From Bacillota bacterium (GTDB lineage: Bacteria > Bacillota > Syntrophomonadia > Syntrophomonadales > Syntrophomonadaceae): DNA of 9,049 nucleotides. The translations under genes were made by a program, and so were the position numbers. Where the stretch lies: NCBI GenBank assembly GCA_023395515.1, contig JAEWZB010000097.1:1-9049 (forward strand). The letters run 5' to 3'. Under the pieces are notes generated by a model. It did no database searches. It saw nothing but the letters and a program-made list of their open reading frames with translations, and had not been told where the DNA came from. Shown one piece after another: positions 1-7,255 of the stretch; position 1 is the first letter of the stretch; every line of letters begins with the position of its first letter.

Positions 1-590
1 TGATAGGCGAATTTGAGGGGCAGGAAATTGATTTTACTCCGCCTTGGCACCGTATCACTATGCTGGATGCTATTAAAGAGCATACGGGGTTGGACTTTAC
101 TACGATTACTACTGATGGGGAAGCTAGAGCAGCAGCTAAAAACCTGAAGCTTAAAATAGATGATAAAATGTCCCGGGGCGAGGTTATTAATGAGGTTTTC
201 GAGGAAATGGTTGAACACAAGCTTATACAGCCAACATTTGTTTACGGGCATCCCCTGGAAATATCGCCTTTAGCTAAGAAGAATACGGACAACCCTCAAT
301 ATACCGATAGGTTTGAAGTATTTATCATGCAAAGAGAAATAGCCAATGCTTTCTCCGAATTAAATGATCCCCTGGATCAAAGGGAAAGATTTCTTAAACA
401 AGTAGAAAAAAGAGCGGGCGGGGACACGGAAGCCCACATGATGGATGAAGATTACATAAACGCCTTATCCTACGGAATGGCTCCGGCAGGAGGACTAGGT
501 ATAGGTATTGACCGGATAGTAATGTTAATGACTGACTCTTCTTCCATCCGCGATGTAATTTTATTCCCTACCCTAAGACCGAGAGAATAA
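1..590 (+). CDS. lysS: Lysyl-tRNA synthetase, class II, C-terminal part (5' end outside window)
   Basis: This is the last 195 residues of a class II lysyl-tRNA synthetase, which charges tRNA-Lys with lysine in the cytoplasm. The reading frame is open from the first base (codons begin at position 3), so the ATG at 60 is an internal methionine, not a start. It follows a TPPWHRITM segment typical of the LysRS catalytic core. Further family blocks are visible in order: YGHPLEISPLAKKN around 241-285, then REIANAFSELNDPLDQRERF around 334-390. Last comes the class II motif 3 region, GGLGIGIDRIVMLMT, around 490-534, whose arginine contacts ATP. The protein ends in FPTLRPRE, a normal LysRS C-terminus, so the 3' end is intact. 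The upstream anticodon-binding domain and motifs 1 and 2 lie outside the window. The stop codon is followed directly by a terminator, so lysS is the last gene of its transcript. Identification is secure. Confidence 0.97.
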   Translation, partial: IGEFEGQEIDFTPPWHRITMLDAIKEHTGLDFTTITTDGEARAAAKNLKLKIDDKMSRGEVINEVFEEMVEHKLIQPTFVYGHPLEISPLAKKNTDNPQYTDRFEVFIMQREIANAFSELNDPLDQRERFLKQVEKRAGGDTEAHMMDEDYINALSYGMAPAGGLGIGIDRIVMLMTDSSSIRDVILFPTLRPRE

Positions 591-617
591 AAAAAAACCC
601 CGTACGGGGTTTTTTTT
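591..617. terminator. Symmetric (bidirectional) intrinsic terminator after lysS
   Basis: An A-run (591-597) is followed by CCCCGTACGGGG (598-609) and a T-run (610-617). The whole element is a near-perfect palindrome: a 4-bp G/C stem with a GTAC loop, extended by seven A/T pairs. Read on the plus strand it ends the lysS transcript one base after the stop codon. Because it is symmetric it has an equally good T-run on the minus strand, so it can also stop transcription of the converging chemoreceptor gene. Sharing one terminator between convergent genes is common. The function is inferred from structure only. Confidence 0.9.
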
Positions 618-670
618 GTTAGGGGTGAGGTGTTAGGAGTTAGGGGCTACCCCTTGCCCCTTACGCCTCA
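618..670. repeat. GTTAGG-rich imperfect inverted repeat between convergent genes
   Basis: GTTAGG occurs three times (618, 632, 639) in a purine-rich strand that then folds back on a pyrimidine-rich strand. Positions 626-646 and 650-670 form a 21-bp imperfect inverted repeat with a 3-base loop (CTA). Sixteen positions are Watson-Crick pairs, and two of the remaining five can form G-U wobble pairs. There is no T-run after it on either strand, so it is not a classical terminator, although it lies in the 3' UTR of the minus-strand chemoreceptor and could stabilise that mRNA. It looks like a copy of a degenerate dispersed intergenic repeat. That can only be confirmed by searching the rest of the genome. 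Confidence 0.6.
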
Positions 671-675
671 TGCGC

Positions 676-2481
676 CTATATAGAGTATTTTCTCAATTCC
701 TGCTGGAAACCAACGGCTAGTTGTTCCAGTTGACTTACATAAGAAGTTAAATCTTTTATTTTATCGGAGTATTCGGCCACATTAGCGCTCATCTCCTGGC
801 TGGAGGCCGAGTTTTCTTCAGCTATAGCTGCCAGGGTATGGAGGTTTTGGAACACTTCACTAATATGTCTGGTCTCATCAGACAATTCTTCCACCAGGTT
901 AACTATAGTATTAGCCACATTATCAATCTCATCTGCGGCCGCCATATTATCAGCTACGGCTGATTCCAAACTCTTATTACCATTTTCCAGTTGAACGAAT
1001 TGCCGGTCGATATCGGCCACTAAGCCATTAACCTGCCCCACAAAATACAGCAGATTTTCATTTATGGTCTTAACGGCTTGTTTTACATCATCAGCCAGTT
1101 TGCGAATCTCATCTGCTACTACGGCAAAGCCGCGTCCCTGTTCACCGGCCCGAGCCGCTTCTATGGCAGCATTTAAGGCTAACAGGTTGGTCTGGTCAGC
1201 GATACCTTCAACTGTTGTAACTATCTCCATTATATTTTCCACCCGGTGGGATAGGTCGGCGCCTTGCTGATTTACATTGCTGAACTGTTCTTTAGTATCT
1301 AATAAAAGGGAGGCTACTGATTTGACCTCTTCAAAGGAGTCCTTAATATTATAGACGGCTGATTCCAAACTGGATTTGGATTCTAACTCGCGGCTGGCTA
1401 ACTCATTCAGCTTATCAATATTTCCGGTTAAAACACTGACTGATTTTTCCGTTTCTTCCGCCTGATAAACGGCTCCTTCCGATACCTGGTGTACAACGGA
1501 GGCAATTATATCCGAAACATTACTCATATCTTGGGCTATGCTGTTAAACTTACGGCTAAAAGAGTATAAATCATCATTTCCGCCTTTTAAATAGAGGAAA
1601 TCCTTTTGCACATTTTCCTTAAACAGTTCTAATTGTTGACTAATATCTTCTAAAGCATCTCCGGTATGAATGGGGGTAGCTTTAGCAAACTGAAAATCTT
1701 TCAAGTCAGTAGCTTGTTCCTTAATTCCCTCTAAAGGCTTAAGGGCTAAACTAGCAAAGCCATAGCTAAAAGTAAATACCCCGATAGTATAAATAAGGGT
1801 AGTAGCTGCCAGACCTTGGCCTACCAGAAAAACTAGCCCACTTAGCAAAGTAGTGCCCAGGGAAATTTTCAAGGGCAGGCTGTTGATAAAGCCCAGAGAT
1901 AATAGGGAAGCTAATTTATATTTACGCTCAAATTCTGCTCCTTTGGCTAAGGTCAGTCTAACCCGAATAAATTGTCTATCCCCGTCTTTACCTTTTTCCA
2001 GAACTTCAATATCTATTTTCTCATTGAAGAATTCGCCGCATCCTTCTAAAAGCCCCAGGAAATAATCAAATAGACCCCGATTGGATATGTAGTGCAGTTC
2101 AATCTGTTTAGAATTTATTTTGGAAGGAATAAGCCGCGGCGGATTAGCTCCGGCAATTTTGCGGGTTAATTGGGCATGTACTTCATCCATCATTAGTAAA
2201 AAATCGCGCAGATTGTCTCTTTCAAAATAGGAAGGATAGGCTTCGTGGAAAGCGGTAATATTACTGCGGCCAATGGCTCTCCATACTTCAGCCGTACTTT
2301 TACCGGCTTTTTTTGCTACCAGTTCTATAATCTGAAATGGTTCCCGGTCAGGAATATCTTCCATAGGAGTAATTATTCTAAGGGGTGACCAGCCATATTC
2401 ATGCAATGCTTCATCTAATATCTCTTGTCCATAAAATTGGGCTATAGTATTAAACCATGTACCTACTACTGTTCCCTTCAT
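676..2481 (-). CDS. H-NOX (heme gas-sensing) methyl-accepting chemotaxis protein
   Basis: A 601-residue chemoreceptor whose sensor is a cytoplasmic H-NOX heme domain (about residues 1-185). The start at 2481 (MKGTVVGTW) is chosen because it matches the H-NOX N-terminus and has GAGGTG six bases upstream; an upstream in-frame GTG at 2490 lies inside that ribosome binding site. Visible key residues are His102 (proximal heme ligand, in MMDEVHAQL), Pro115 (heme distortion) and Tyr131/Ser133/Arg135 (YISNR, heme propionates). Trp9, Asn74 and Tyr140 match the distal pocket of the O2-binding Thermoanaerobacter tengcongensis protein as I recall its numbering. Two hydrophobic segments (about 205-223 and 225-243) form a hairpin with no periplasmic domain. 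A degenerate HAMP-like linker and a long coiled-coil signalling domain follow, with the classic hairpin tip (about 426-464, containing NAAIEAARAGE and GFAVVADEIRKLA) that contacts CheA/CheW. No C-terminal CheR-binding pentapeptide is seen. By inference it steers the cell relative to O2, NO or redox state. Gene identity is very secure; the ligand is a prediction. Confidence 0.95.
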   Translation of the reverse strand: MKGTVVGTWFNTIAQFYGQEILDEALHEYGWSPLRIITPMEDIPDREPFQIIELVAKKAGKSTAEVWRAIGRSNITAFHEAYPSYFERDNLRDFLLMMDEVHAQLTRKIAGANPPRLIPSKINSKQIELHYISNRGLFDYFLGLLEGCGEFFNEKIDIEVLEKGKDGDRQFIRVRLTLAKGAEFERKYKLASLLSLGFINSLPLKISLGTTLLSGLVFLVGQGLAATTLIYTIGVFTFSYGFASLALKPLEGIKEQATDLKDFQFAKATPIHTGDALEDISQQLELFKENVQKDFLYLKGGNDDLYSFSRKFNSIAQDMSNVSDIIASVVHQVSEGAVYQAEETEKSVSVLTGNIDKLNELASRELESKSSLESAVYNIKDSFEEVKSVASLLLDTKEQFSNVNQQGADLSHRVENIMEIVTTVEGIADQTNLLALNAAIEAARAGEQGRGFAVVADEIRKLADDVKQAVKTINENLLYFVGQVNGLVADIDRQFVQLENGNKSLESAVADNMAAADEIDNVANTIVNLVEELSDETRHISEVFQNLHTLAAIAEENSASSQEMSANVAEYSDKIKDLTSYVSQLEQLAVGFQQELRKYSI

Positions 2482-2487
2482 ACAGAA

Positions 2488-2493
2488 CACCTC
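2488..2493 (-). promoter_or_regulatory. Ribosome binding site that fixes the chemoreceptor start
   Basis: On the minus strand GAGGTG lies six bases before the ATG at 2481. Its last three bases are the alternative in-frame GTG at 2490, which would have no ribosome binding site of its own at normal spacing. This favours the shorter protein starting MKGTVVGTW. Confidence 0.8.
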
Positions 2494-2508
2494 ACTATCA
2501 TTTTATAA

Positions 2509-2524
2509 ATCTATTTAAATAGAT
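2509..2524. promoter_or_regulatory. 16-bp perfect palindrome upstream of the chemoreceptor
   Basis: ATCTATTTAAATAGAT is a perfect 16-bp palindrome 27 bp upstream of the chemoreceptor ATG, within its likely promoter or 5' UTR. Its symmetry and position suit an operator for a dimeric regulator. It is very AT-rich, so a chance origin or a partial -10 element is also possible. No specific regulator family could be assigned. Confidence 0.4.
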
Positions 2525-2537
2525 ACTAAAATATGGG

Positions 2538-2553
2538 TATACTTGAAAGTATA
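2538..2553. promoter_or_regulatory. 7+2+7 palindrome mid-way between divergent genes
   Basis: TATACTT-GA-AAGTATA is a perfect inverted repeat with 7-base arms and a 2-base spacer. It lies 14 bp from the first palindrome, edge to edge, and centrally between the two divergent start codons. It could be an operator acting on either gene, or the arms could serve as -10-like elements on each strand (TATACT). I found no well-spaced -35 partner for either reading. Regulatory meaning is inferred from symmetry and location only. Confidence 0.4.
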
Positions 2554-2572
2554 ACAGAATTTCATTGCCAAT

Positions 2573-2604
2573 TGTTTTTTATAATCATCAAACTATGCTA
2601 GAAT
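2573..2604 (+). promoter_or_regulatory. Probable promoter of the csaB operon
   Basis: An extended -10 of the Gram-positive type, TATGC followed by TAGAAT (2594-2604), would start transcription near 2611, giving a leader of roughly 20 bases before the csaB ATG. The T-rich stretch from 2573 gives a poor -35 (TTGTTT), which an extended -10 can tolerate. A perfect TATAAT at 2580-2585 is an alternative -10, but it lacks a convincing -35 at 16-18 bp. One sigma-A promoter here is likely; which hexamers are used is uncertain. Confidence 0.45.
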
Positions 2605-2617
2605 ATAGTGTCACTAG

Positions 2618-2624
2618 TAAGGAG
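2618..2624 (+). promoter_or_regulatory. Ribosome binding site that fixes the csaB start
   Basis: TAAGGAG nine bases before the ATG at 2634 supports that start. In-frame upstream alternatives (TTG at 2565, ATG at 2595) lack a good Shine-Dalgarno sequence and would add residues unlike the family N-terminus. They would also place the coding region over the probable promoter. Confidence 0.8.
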
Positions 2625-2633
2625 TTTTTAGGA

Positions 2634-3710
2634 ATGAAAATAGTTCTGTCAGGTTATTATGGCTTTGATAATGCCGGAGATGAGGCTTTACTTTCAGCCA
2701 TAACCGCTTCGATAAAAAACTTAGCCCCCCAGGTTGAATTTGTAGTGTTTTCCGGCTCCCCGGAAAAGACTGCTTTTTTGCATGGGATTAGAGCGGTTTA
2801 TTATATGAACCCTTTTCAGGTGCTCAAGGAATTAGCTACTGCAGATCTGCTCATAAGCGGGGGTGGCAGTATATTCCAGGATGTAACCAGTACCAGATCA
2901 CTATTTTACTATATAACGGTAGTAGCCTTAGCTAAGCTATTAGGTACACCGGTTATGTTTTATGCCCAAGGGGTAGGTCCGATTAATAAAAATATCAGCA
3001 AAACCTTAATGCGGCTCATAGCTAACCGGGTTAACTTTATAACTTTACGTGACGAGGAATCGGGGGAACTTTTAACCAGCCTGGGTGTAACCAAGCCCCC
3101 GCGCCAAATTACGGCTGATCCTGTTTTCGCCCTAAAGGCTACTGCAGCAGATCATAGTAAAGTGCAAGAACTTTTAAAAGAGTTTAATCCCGATGCCAAG
3201 CCCTTGATTGGGGTATCAGTGCGGGAGTGGGAAGCTTTGCAAGGCTATCAGGCAGAACTGGCCCGCCTCTTAGATGATTTATCTGCCCAAGGCTATAAGG
3301 TTATATTTATTCCTTTAGCCTTTCCTCAAGATATAGGGGAATCAGAAAAGGTAGCCGGCTTCATGGAAAGCCCGGCCACTATTATGCGGGAAAACCTCAG
3401 CAGTACCGAGCATTTAGCCTTAATATCCCAGCTGGATGGTCTGATAGGAATAAGGCTGCATTCCTTGGTATTTGCCGCCGGGGGCGGAGTACCCTTTGCC
3501 GGTATATCTTATGACCCTAAAGTTAGAGCTTTTTTAGAAACATTTGGTCTAAAGCCTTTGCCCTTGAAATATGAGAAAATGAAGGTGGAAATAACCGCCC
3601 TATTAAATGATCCCGGACTTAAAGATATTATTACTAAGAAAGCTGCTCAGCTGGCGGGAGAGTCCGAGGAAAATGCTAAATTAGCTTTAGCACTTATTAA
3701 AAGGCACTAA
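2634..3710 (+). CDS. csaB: Polysaccharide pyruvyl transferase CsaB
   Basis: A 358-residue cytoplasmic enzyme of the polysaccharide pyruvyltransferase family. It is predicted to transfer the enolpyruvate group of phosphoenolpyruvate onto a sugar of the secondary cell-wall polymer as a ketal. In Bacillus anthracis and relatives this modification is the ligand for SLH domains that anchor S-layer proteins. Family signatures are visible in order: an N-terminal SGYYGFDNAGDEALL (about residues 6-20), the glycine-rich LLISGGGSIFQD (about 72-83), AQGVGP, a LRDEESGELL segment, TADPVF, and the C-terminal IGIRLHSL followed by a GISYDPKV block. The length is close to characterised CsaB proteins. It is the first gene of the rightward envelope cluster, with murJ 15 bp downstream, so the two are very likely co-transcribed. 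Pyruvylation of wall polymer is inferred from family and context; the acceptor sugar cannot be read from sequence. Confidence 0.93.
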   Translation: MKIVLSGYYGFDNAGDEALLSAITASIKNLAPQVEFVVFSGSPEKTAFLHGIRAVYYMNPFQVLKELATADLLISGGGSIFQDVTSTRSLFYYITVVALAKLLGTPVMFYAQGVGPINKNISKTLMRLIANRVNFITLRDEESGELLTSLGVTKPPRQITADPVFALKATAADHSKVQELLKEFNPDAKPLIGVSVREWEALQGYQAELARLLDDLSAQGYKVIFIPLAFPQDIGESEKVAGFMESPATIMRENLSSTEHLALISQLDGLIGIRLHSLVFAAGGGVPFAGISYDPKVRAFLETFGLKPLPLKYEKMKVEITALLNDPGLKDIITKKAAQLAGESEENAKLALALIKRH

Positions 3711-3725
3711 AAGAAAGGTAAAATC

Positions 3726-5234
3726 ATGGAAAAAAGAGCGCAGACTACGGGAAAAAATTTTATAGGGGTAACTATAGTAATATTTATTGCCAAATTACTG
3801 GGCTTTGCCCGAGATATATTCTTTGCTTCGGTTTTCGGTACTACGGTTTTAGCTGATTTATTCCAAGCCATATTCAGTTTGCCGAGCCTGCTGTTTTCCA
3901 GTATCGGTACTGCTATATCATCAGTTAATATACCTAATCTGACCTATTACTTTGCCAGCAAAACTCCGGAAGAAAGGTTCGCTTATATTTCCCGGCTTTT
4001 TGCCCAGATTACTTTTTGGGGAGCCGTTATATCCATAATCGGTATTATATTTGCTCCTACCTTAGCCAAGTTAATCGTGCCCGGGGTAGAAGGGGAAGCA
4101 GCTAAAATGGCAGTTCTTATAACCCGGATCATGATGCCAACTTTTCTTTTTGTAAACTTAACCTTTGTAGCAACCGGAATCTTACAGGTACATGGCCACT
4201 TTCTAAGAGCGGCAGCTATAAGCATTCCGTTTAATATTTTGATTATATTAGCTTTAGTACTTAAAGGTGAGGATATAGCCTTTGTCAGCTATGTTACTAC
4301 GGCCGGCTGGTTATTCCAGTTTCTTATTCAATTACCGGTGATTATTAAGGAAAAATACCGTTTTTCTATTTTCAATCTCCAGAATAATTACACCGCAGCT
4401 ATGCTGAAAAAGCTGGTACCAGTCTTACTAGGTAACTCCCTCCTGCAATTATGTCTAATCATAGACCGCTCTTTCGGTAATCTTTTAGATGTAGGAACCA
4501 CGGCGGCTTTAGGGTTCGGGGGTAATTTATTTGTTACTATAACTAGTGTATTTATAGTGGCTATGTCTAGTGTAGTATTTCCTCGTATATCGAAATACTG
4601 CTTAGAAGAGGATTTTATCGAATTAAGATTAATGCTAAGCAACATTTTTAAAATATTACTCTTCATCTTAATACCATACTTAATTTATGTAGTAGTTTAC
4701 CATCAGGAAATAATTGCCCTGGTTTATGAAAGAGGTGCATTTACCCGGGAATCGACCATTACTACCGCTTATGCGTTCCTATTTTACAGTTTTGCAGTTA
4801 TAGGCTATGCTAGTCAGGAAATATTTAACCGGGTATTTTACGCTTTAAAGAAATTTAGTATTCCTATGCGAGTTAGTGTCATTTGTCTAACCGTTAATGT
4901 AGTTTTGAATTTAGTTTTTTTAGATTACGGTATAATCGCAATTAGTGGGGGAACCGCTATAGCTTTACTTTTATATGCCCTCATAATGGGGACTTTGGTC
5001 ACCAAGGAAATCGGCAGTTTCATGCAGAATGATTTCTTTAGCTATTTAGCCCGCTTAGCAGTACCTACCGCATTTATGGTAGCGGTAATTCTGGGTTTTA
5101 AGTACTTACACTTTACTGGTATAATCATGGGCTTTTTATTACCTCTGGCTTTAAGTGGACTTATTTATCTGGTTGTAGCCCATATTACCCATTTAACTAC
5201 TGAATTTAACTTAAGGGAGGCATCTAATCACTAA
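3726..5234 (+). CDS. murJ: MurJ/MviN-type lipid-linked oligosaccharide flippase
   Basis: A 502-residue polytopic membrane protein of the MurJ (MviN) branch of the MOP exporter superfamily, with about 14 hydrophobic segments. Family members flip lipid II or similar undecaprenyl-linked precursors to the outer leaflet. The N-terminal signature is clear: AKLLGFARDIFFASVFGTT (residues 22-40), then ADLFQAIFSLPSLLFSSIG. A second recognisable block, IDRSFGNLLDVG, begins near residue 246 in the region of TM7. Arg29 and Asp44 match conserved charged positions of Escherichia coli MurJ, while the Arg pair of that protein near position 52 is Leu-Phe (56-57) here. The start ATG has AGAAAGG seven bases upstream, just after the csaB stop. 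The next gene overlaps by one base, indicating translational coupling. Its place between csaB and wall-polymer genes raises the possibility that it exports a wall-polymer intermediate instead of, or as well as, lipid II. Confidence 0.9.
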   Translation: MEKRAQTTGKNFIGVTIVIFIAKLLGFARDIFFASVFGTTVLADLFQAIFSLPSLLFSSIGTAISSVNIPNLTYYFASKTPEERFAYISRLFAQITFWGAVISIIGIIFAPTLAKLIVPGVEGEAAKMAVLITRIMMPTFLFVNLTFVATGILQVHGHFLRAAAISIPFNILIILALVLKGEDIAFVSYVTTAGWLFQFLIQLPVIIKEKYRFSIFNLQNNYTAAMLKKLVPVLLGNSLLQLCLIIDRSFGNLLDVGTTAALGFGGNLFVTITSVFIVAMSSVVFPRISKYCLEEDFIELRLMLSNIFKILLFILIPYLIYVVVYHQEIIALVYERGAFTRESTITTAYAFLFYSFAVIGYASQEIFNRVFYALKKFSIPMRVSVICLTVNVVLNLVFLDYGIIAISGGTAIALLLYALIMGTLVTKEIGSFMQNDFFSYLARLAVPTAFMVAVILGFKYLHFTGIIMGFLLPLALSGLIYLVVAHITHLTTEFNLREASNH

Positions 5235-7255
5235 TGTTTAAGACTAAAAAGGTATTATGGCTACTGCTTATAGTTACATTAATACTCTCTATAGGGGGAG
5301 TTACTCTTAGAATGGCTAATGAAGCCCAAAATAAAGCGGTAGTTACTACGCTTGATTATCGGGAATTTGATATGGTGGCGGCCAAGGCTAATGTTAATTT
5401 AGATGAATTATTAACTGAACTAAAAGCTAATGGAGTAAGCCGCTTATCAGTTAAAGAAATCAGTATCAGAGATTTAGAATTTGCCGGTAAAGTGCAAATA
5501 AATACTTTTTCCGAAGTGCAGGCTGATATTGCCAATCAAAGCATGAGGGATTGGAAAGTAGTTTTGCAGCAAATCGGCCATATTTCTATCAGCCCGGTAA
5601 ACTTAACGGTTATTACCAGTGACCCCCAAGTAATTGATTTTCTGACCGAGAACCTGGCCAGACGCTACCTAGGGGATGAAATAGTAAGCTTCAATTTAGG
5701 TGATAAGCATTTCTTTATTATTAATACCCAGATAGCAGCACCGGTAAAAACGGATAAAGAAGTATATCCTACTGATGTATTGGTAGGTTTTGACACTAAT
5801 TTAATGGATAAATTAACTGCCCAAGGCTTTGAAATAGTGTTATCCCCCGGTAATAGTACCGGAACTAATTTAAAGTATATTGATGATTATGAAAAAATAA
5901 TTAAGGATTACAATATCCGGTATGTAGTTATAAATGGTGAGGTTAGTGGAGCCCCTGATAACCTGGCTAAAATGGAAAAGTTAATTACTGAGAACAACCT
6001 TATTGTAGGGTTAATAGAAATGCCGGTTCAGTTGGGTTTTCTGCAGCAAGCCGGACTAGCCGAGCTTATTGCCCATACTAATTATCCGGTTAACCGGGTC
6101 TATTCCAGCCGGAATGATGAATACCTGAAACAAGTTGATGAAAGGTATTACCGATGGGTTAGAGGCGTGGTAGACCGGGGAATTCGTATAGTTCATGTAG
6201 TTCCTTTTCAAAATGATAAGTTAAGCTATAGCCAAAACTTAGACGATACTATCGAAGTAATCGGCCGTTTCCATGAAACTATTGCTGCTAAAGGCTATCC
6301 CATAGATGAACCTATTAACCAATTATCAGCCGAACAACCGGGCAAAACCTCCCGGCTCATGGTGGGCTTAAGCTTAATGTTAGGCAGCATGTTATACCTT
6401 ATGTACTTATTTAGAATTAATAATAAAATAGTTATCGCTCTGCTGGGGCTGGGAACCGCCGGACTTATCGGTATGAATTTAGGCTTGGATATGGATTTTA
6501 GTAAAATATACGCATTAGGGGCAGCTATTTTGTATCCCACCTTATCCAGCTTATTATTACTTATTTATTTAAGGGATAATAGAGAGGGACATAGTTTACT
6601 AAGGCAAATAATTACTTCCTTAGCTATAATCCTGGGAGTTAATGCTATCGGCATGTATACCATAGTTACCAGTTTGGCCGATATCCGCTATATCATGAAT
6701 ATCGAATATTTTAGAGGAGTTAAGCTAGCCTTTATCTTACCTTTACTCCTATTTTTCTTAAACTATTTAAGTGTTTTCAGTGGAGAAGAGGGAGTAATAA
6801 AGTATTTAGCTAAATACTTAAAACTTAAGCCTAATTACTTTATGCTCATGTTATTAGGGATAGGACTCTTAGCTTTATATTATTACATTGGGCGTAGTGG
6901 TCATACGGCAGGAGTTAGCGTATCTTCCATCGAGCTAAGGCTAAGAGAAGTTTTGGAAAGCATCTTCCTGGCCCGGCCGCGTTTCAAAGAAATATTAATC
7001 GGTTATCCAGCCTTATTGGCTATGATTTACTTGTACCGTAAATACAAAGAAGAATTAATTACGTTAGTATTCGGTCTCGGTGTAATGATGGGCAGTATTT
7101 CCATGGTAAACAGCTTTTCCCATGTATTTACCGCGGTCACTATTTCTGTTAACCGTACTCTGGCTGGCTTTATAACCGGAATGGTCATAGCTATAGCCGT
7201 TTTAGCAGGGGTAATTATTGTGGATAAGATTTATAACTATATACGGGAGATGTAA
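5234..7255 (+). CDS. Large polytopic membrane protein, DUF5693 family
   Basis: A 673-residue protein of no established function; it matches my recollection of the DUF5693 family found beside csaB in Firmicutes. Residues about 7-26 are a hydrophobic signal-anchor. Residues about 28-370 form a large soluble, probably extracytoplasmic region with a repeating beta/alpha pattern (for example VLVGFDTNLMDKLTAQGFEIVLSP and later IRYVVING and NLIVGLIEMP). From about residue 375 to the end there are roughly nine membrane segments. A conserved-looking ARPRFKEILIGYP motif (580-592) lies between the last groups. The start ATG overlaps the murJ stop by one base (TAATG), and AAGGGAGG lies 13 bases upstream within murJ, so translation is coupled to murJ. 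The architecture suggests a role in assembling or moving an envelope glycan at the outer face of the membrane. That is inference, and no catalytic residues can be assigned. Confidence 0.85.
   Translation: MFKTKKVLWLLLIVTLILSIGGVTLRMANEAQNKAVVTTLDYREFDMVAAKANVNLDELLTELKANGVSRLSVKEISIRDLEFAGKVQINTFSEVQADIANQSMRDWKVVLQQIGHISISPVNLTVITSDPQVIDFLTENLARRYLGDEIVSFNLGDKHFFIINTQIAAPVKTDKEVYPTDVLVGFDTNLMDKLTAQGFEIVLSPGNSTGTNLKYIDDYEKIIKDYNIRYVVINGEVSGAPDNLAKMEKLITENNLIVGLIEMPVQLGFLQQAGLAELIAHTNYPVNRVYSSRNDEYLKQVDERYYRWVRGVVDRGIRIVHVVPFQNDKLSYSQNLDDTIEVIGRFHETIAAKGYPIDEPINQLSAEQPGKTSRLMVGLSLMLGSMLYLMYLFRINNKIVIALLGLGTAGLIGMNLGLDMDFSKIYALGAAILYPTLSSLLLLIYLRDNREGHSLLRQIITSLAIILGVNAIGMYTIVTSLADIRYIMNIEYFRGVKLAFILPLLLFFLNYLSVFSGEEGVIKYLAKYLKLKPNYFMLMLLGIGLLALYYYIGRSGHTAGVSVSSIELRLREVLESIFLARPRFKEILIGYPALLAMIYLYRKYKEELITLVFGLGVMMGSISMVNSFSHVFTAVTISVNRTLAGFITGMVIAIAVLAGVIIVDKIYNYIREM

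Noticed and set aside
60..590. A separate small gene starting at ATG 60
   Set aside because: The frame is open upstream to the window edge and encodes continuous lysyl-tRNA synthetase sequence, so this is an internal methionine.
2482..2580. A sigma-D (FliA-type) motility promoter for the chemoreceptor
   Set aside because: The minus strand has CCCATAT, loosely like the GCCGATAT -10, but no TAAA about 15 bases upstream of it.
2565..2633. Extended csaB start at TTG 2565 or ATG 2595
   Set aside because: The added residues do not resemble the family N-terminus, there is no suitable ribosome binding site, and the region holds the probable promoter; TAAGGAG supports ATG 2634.
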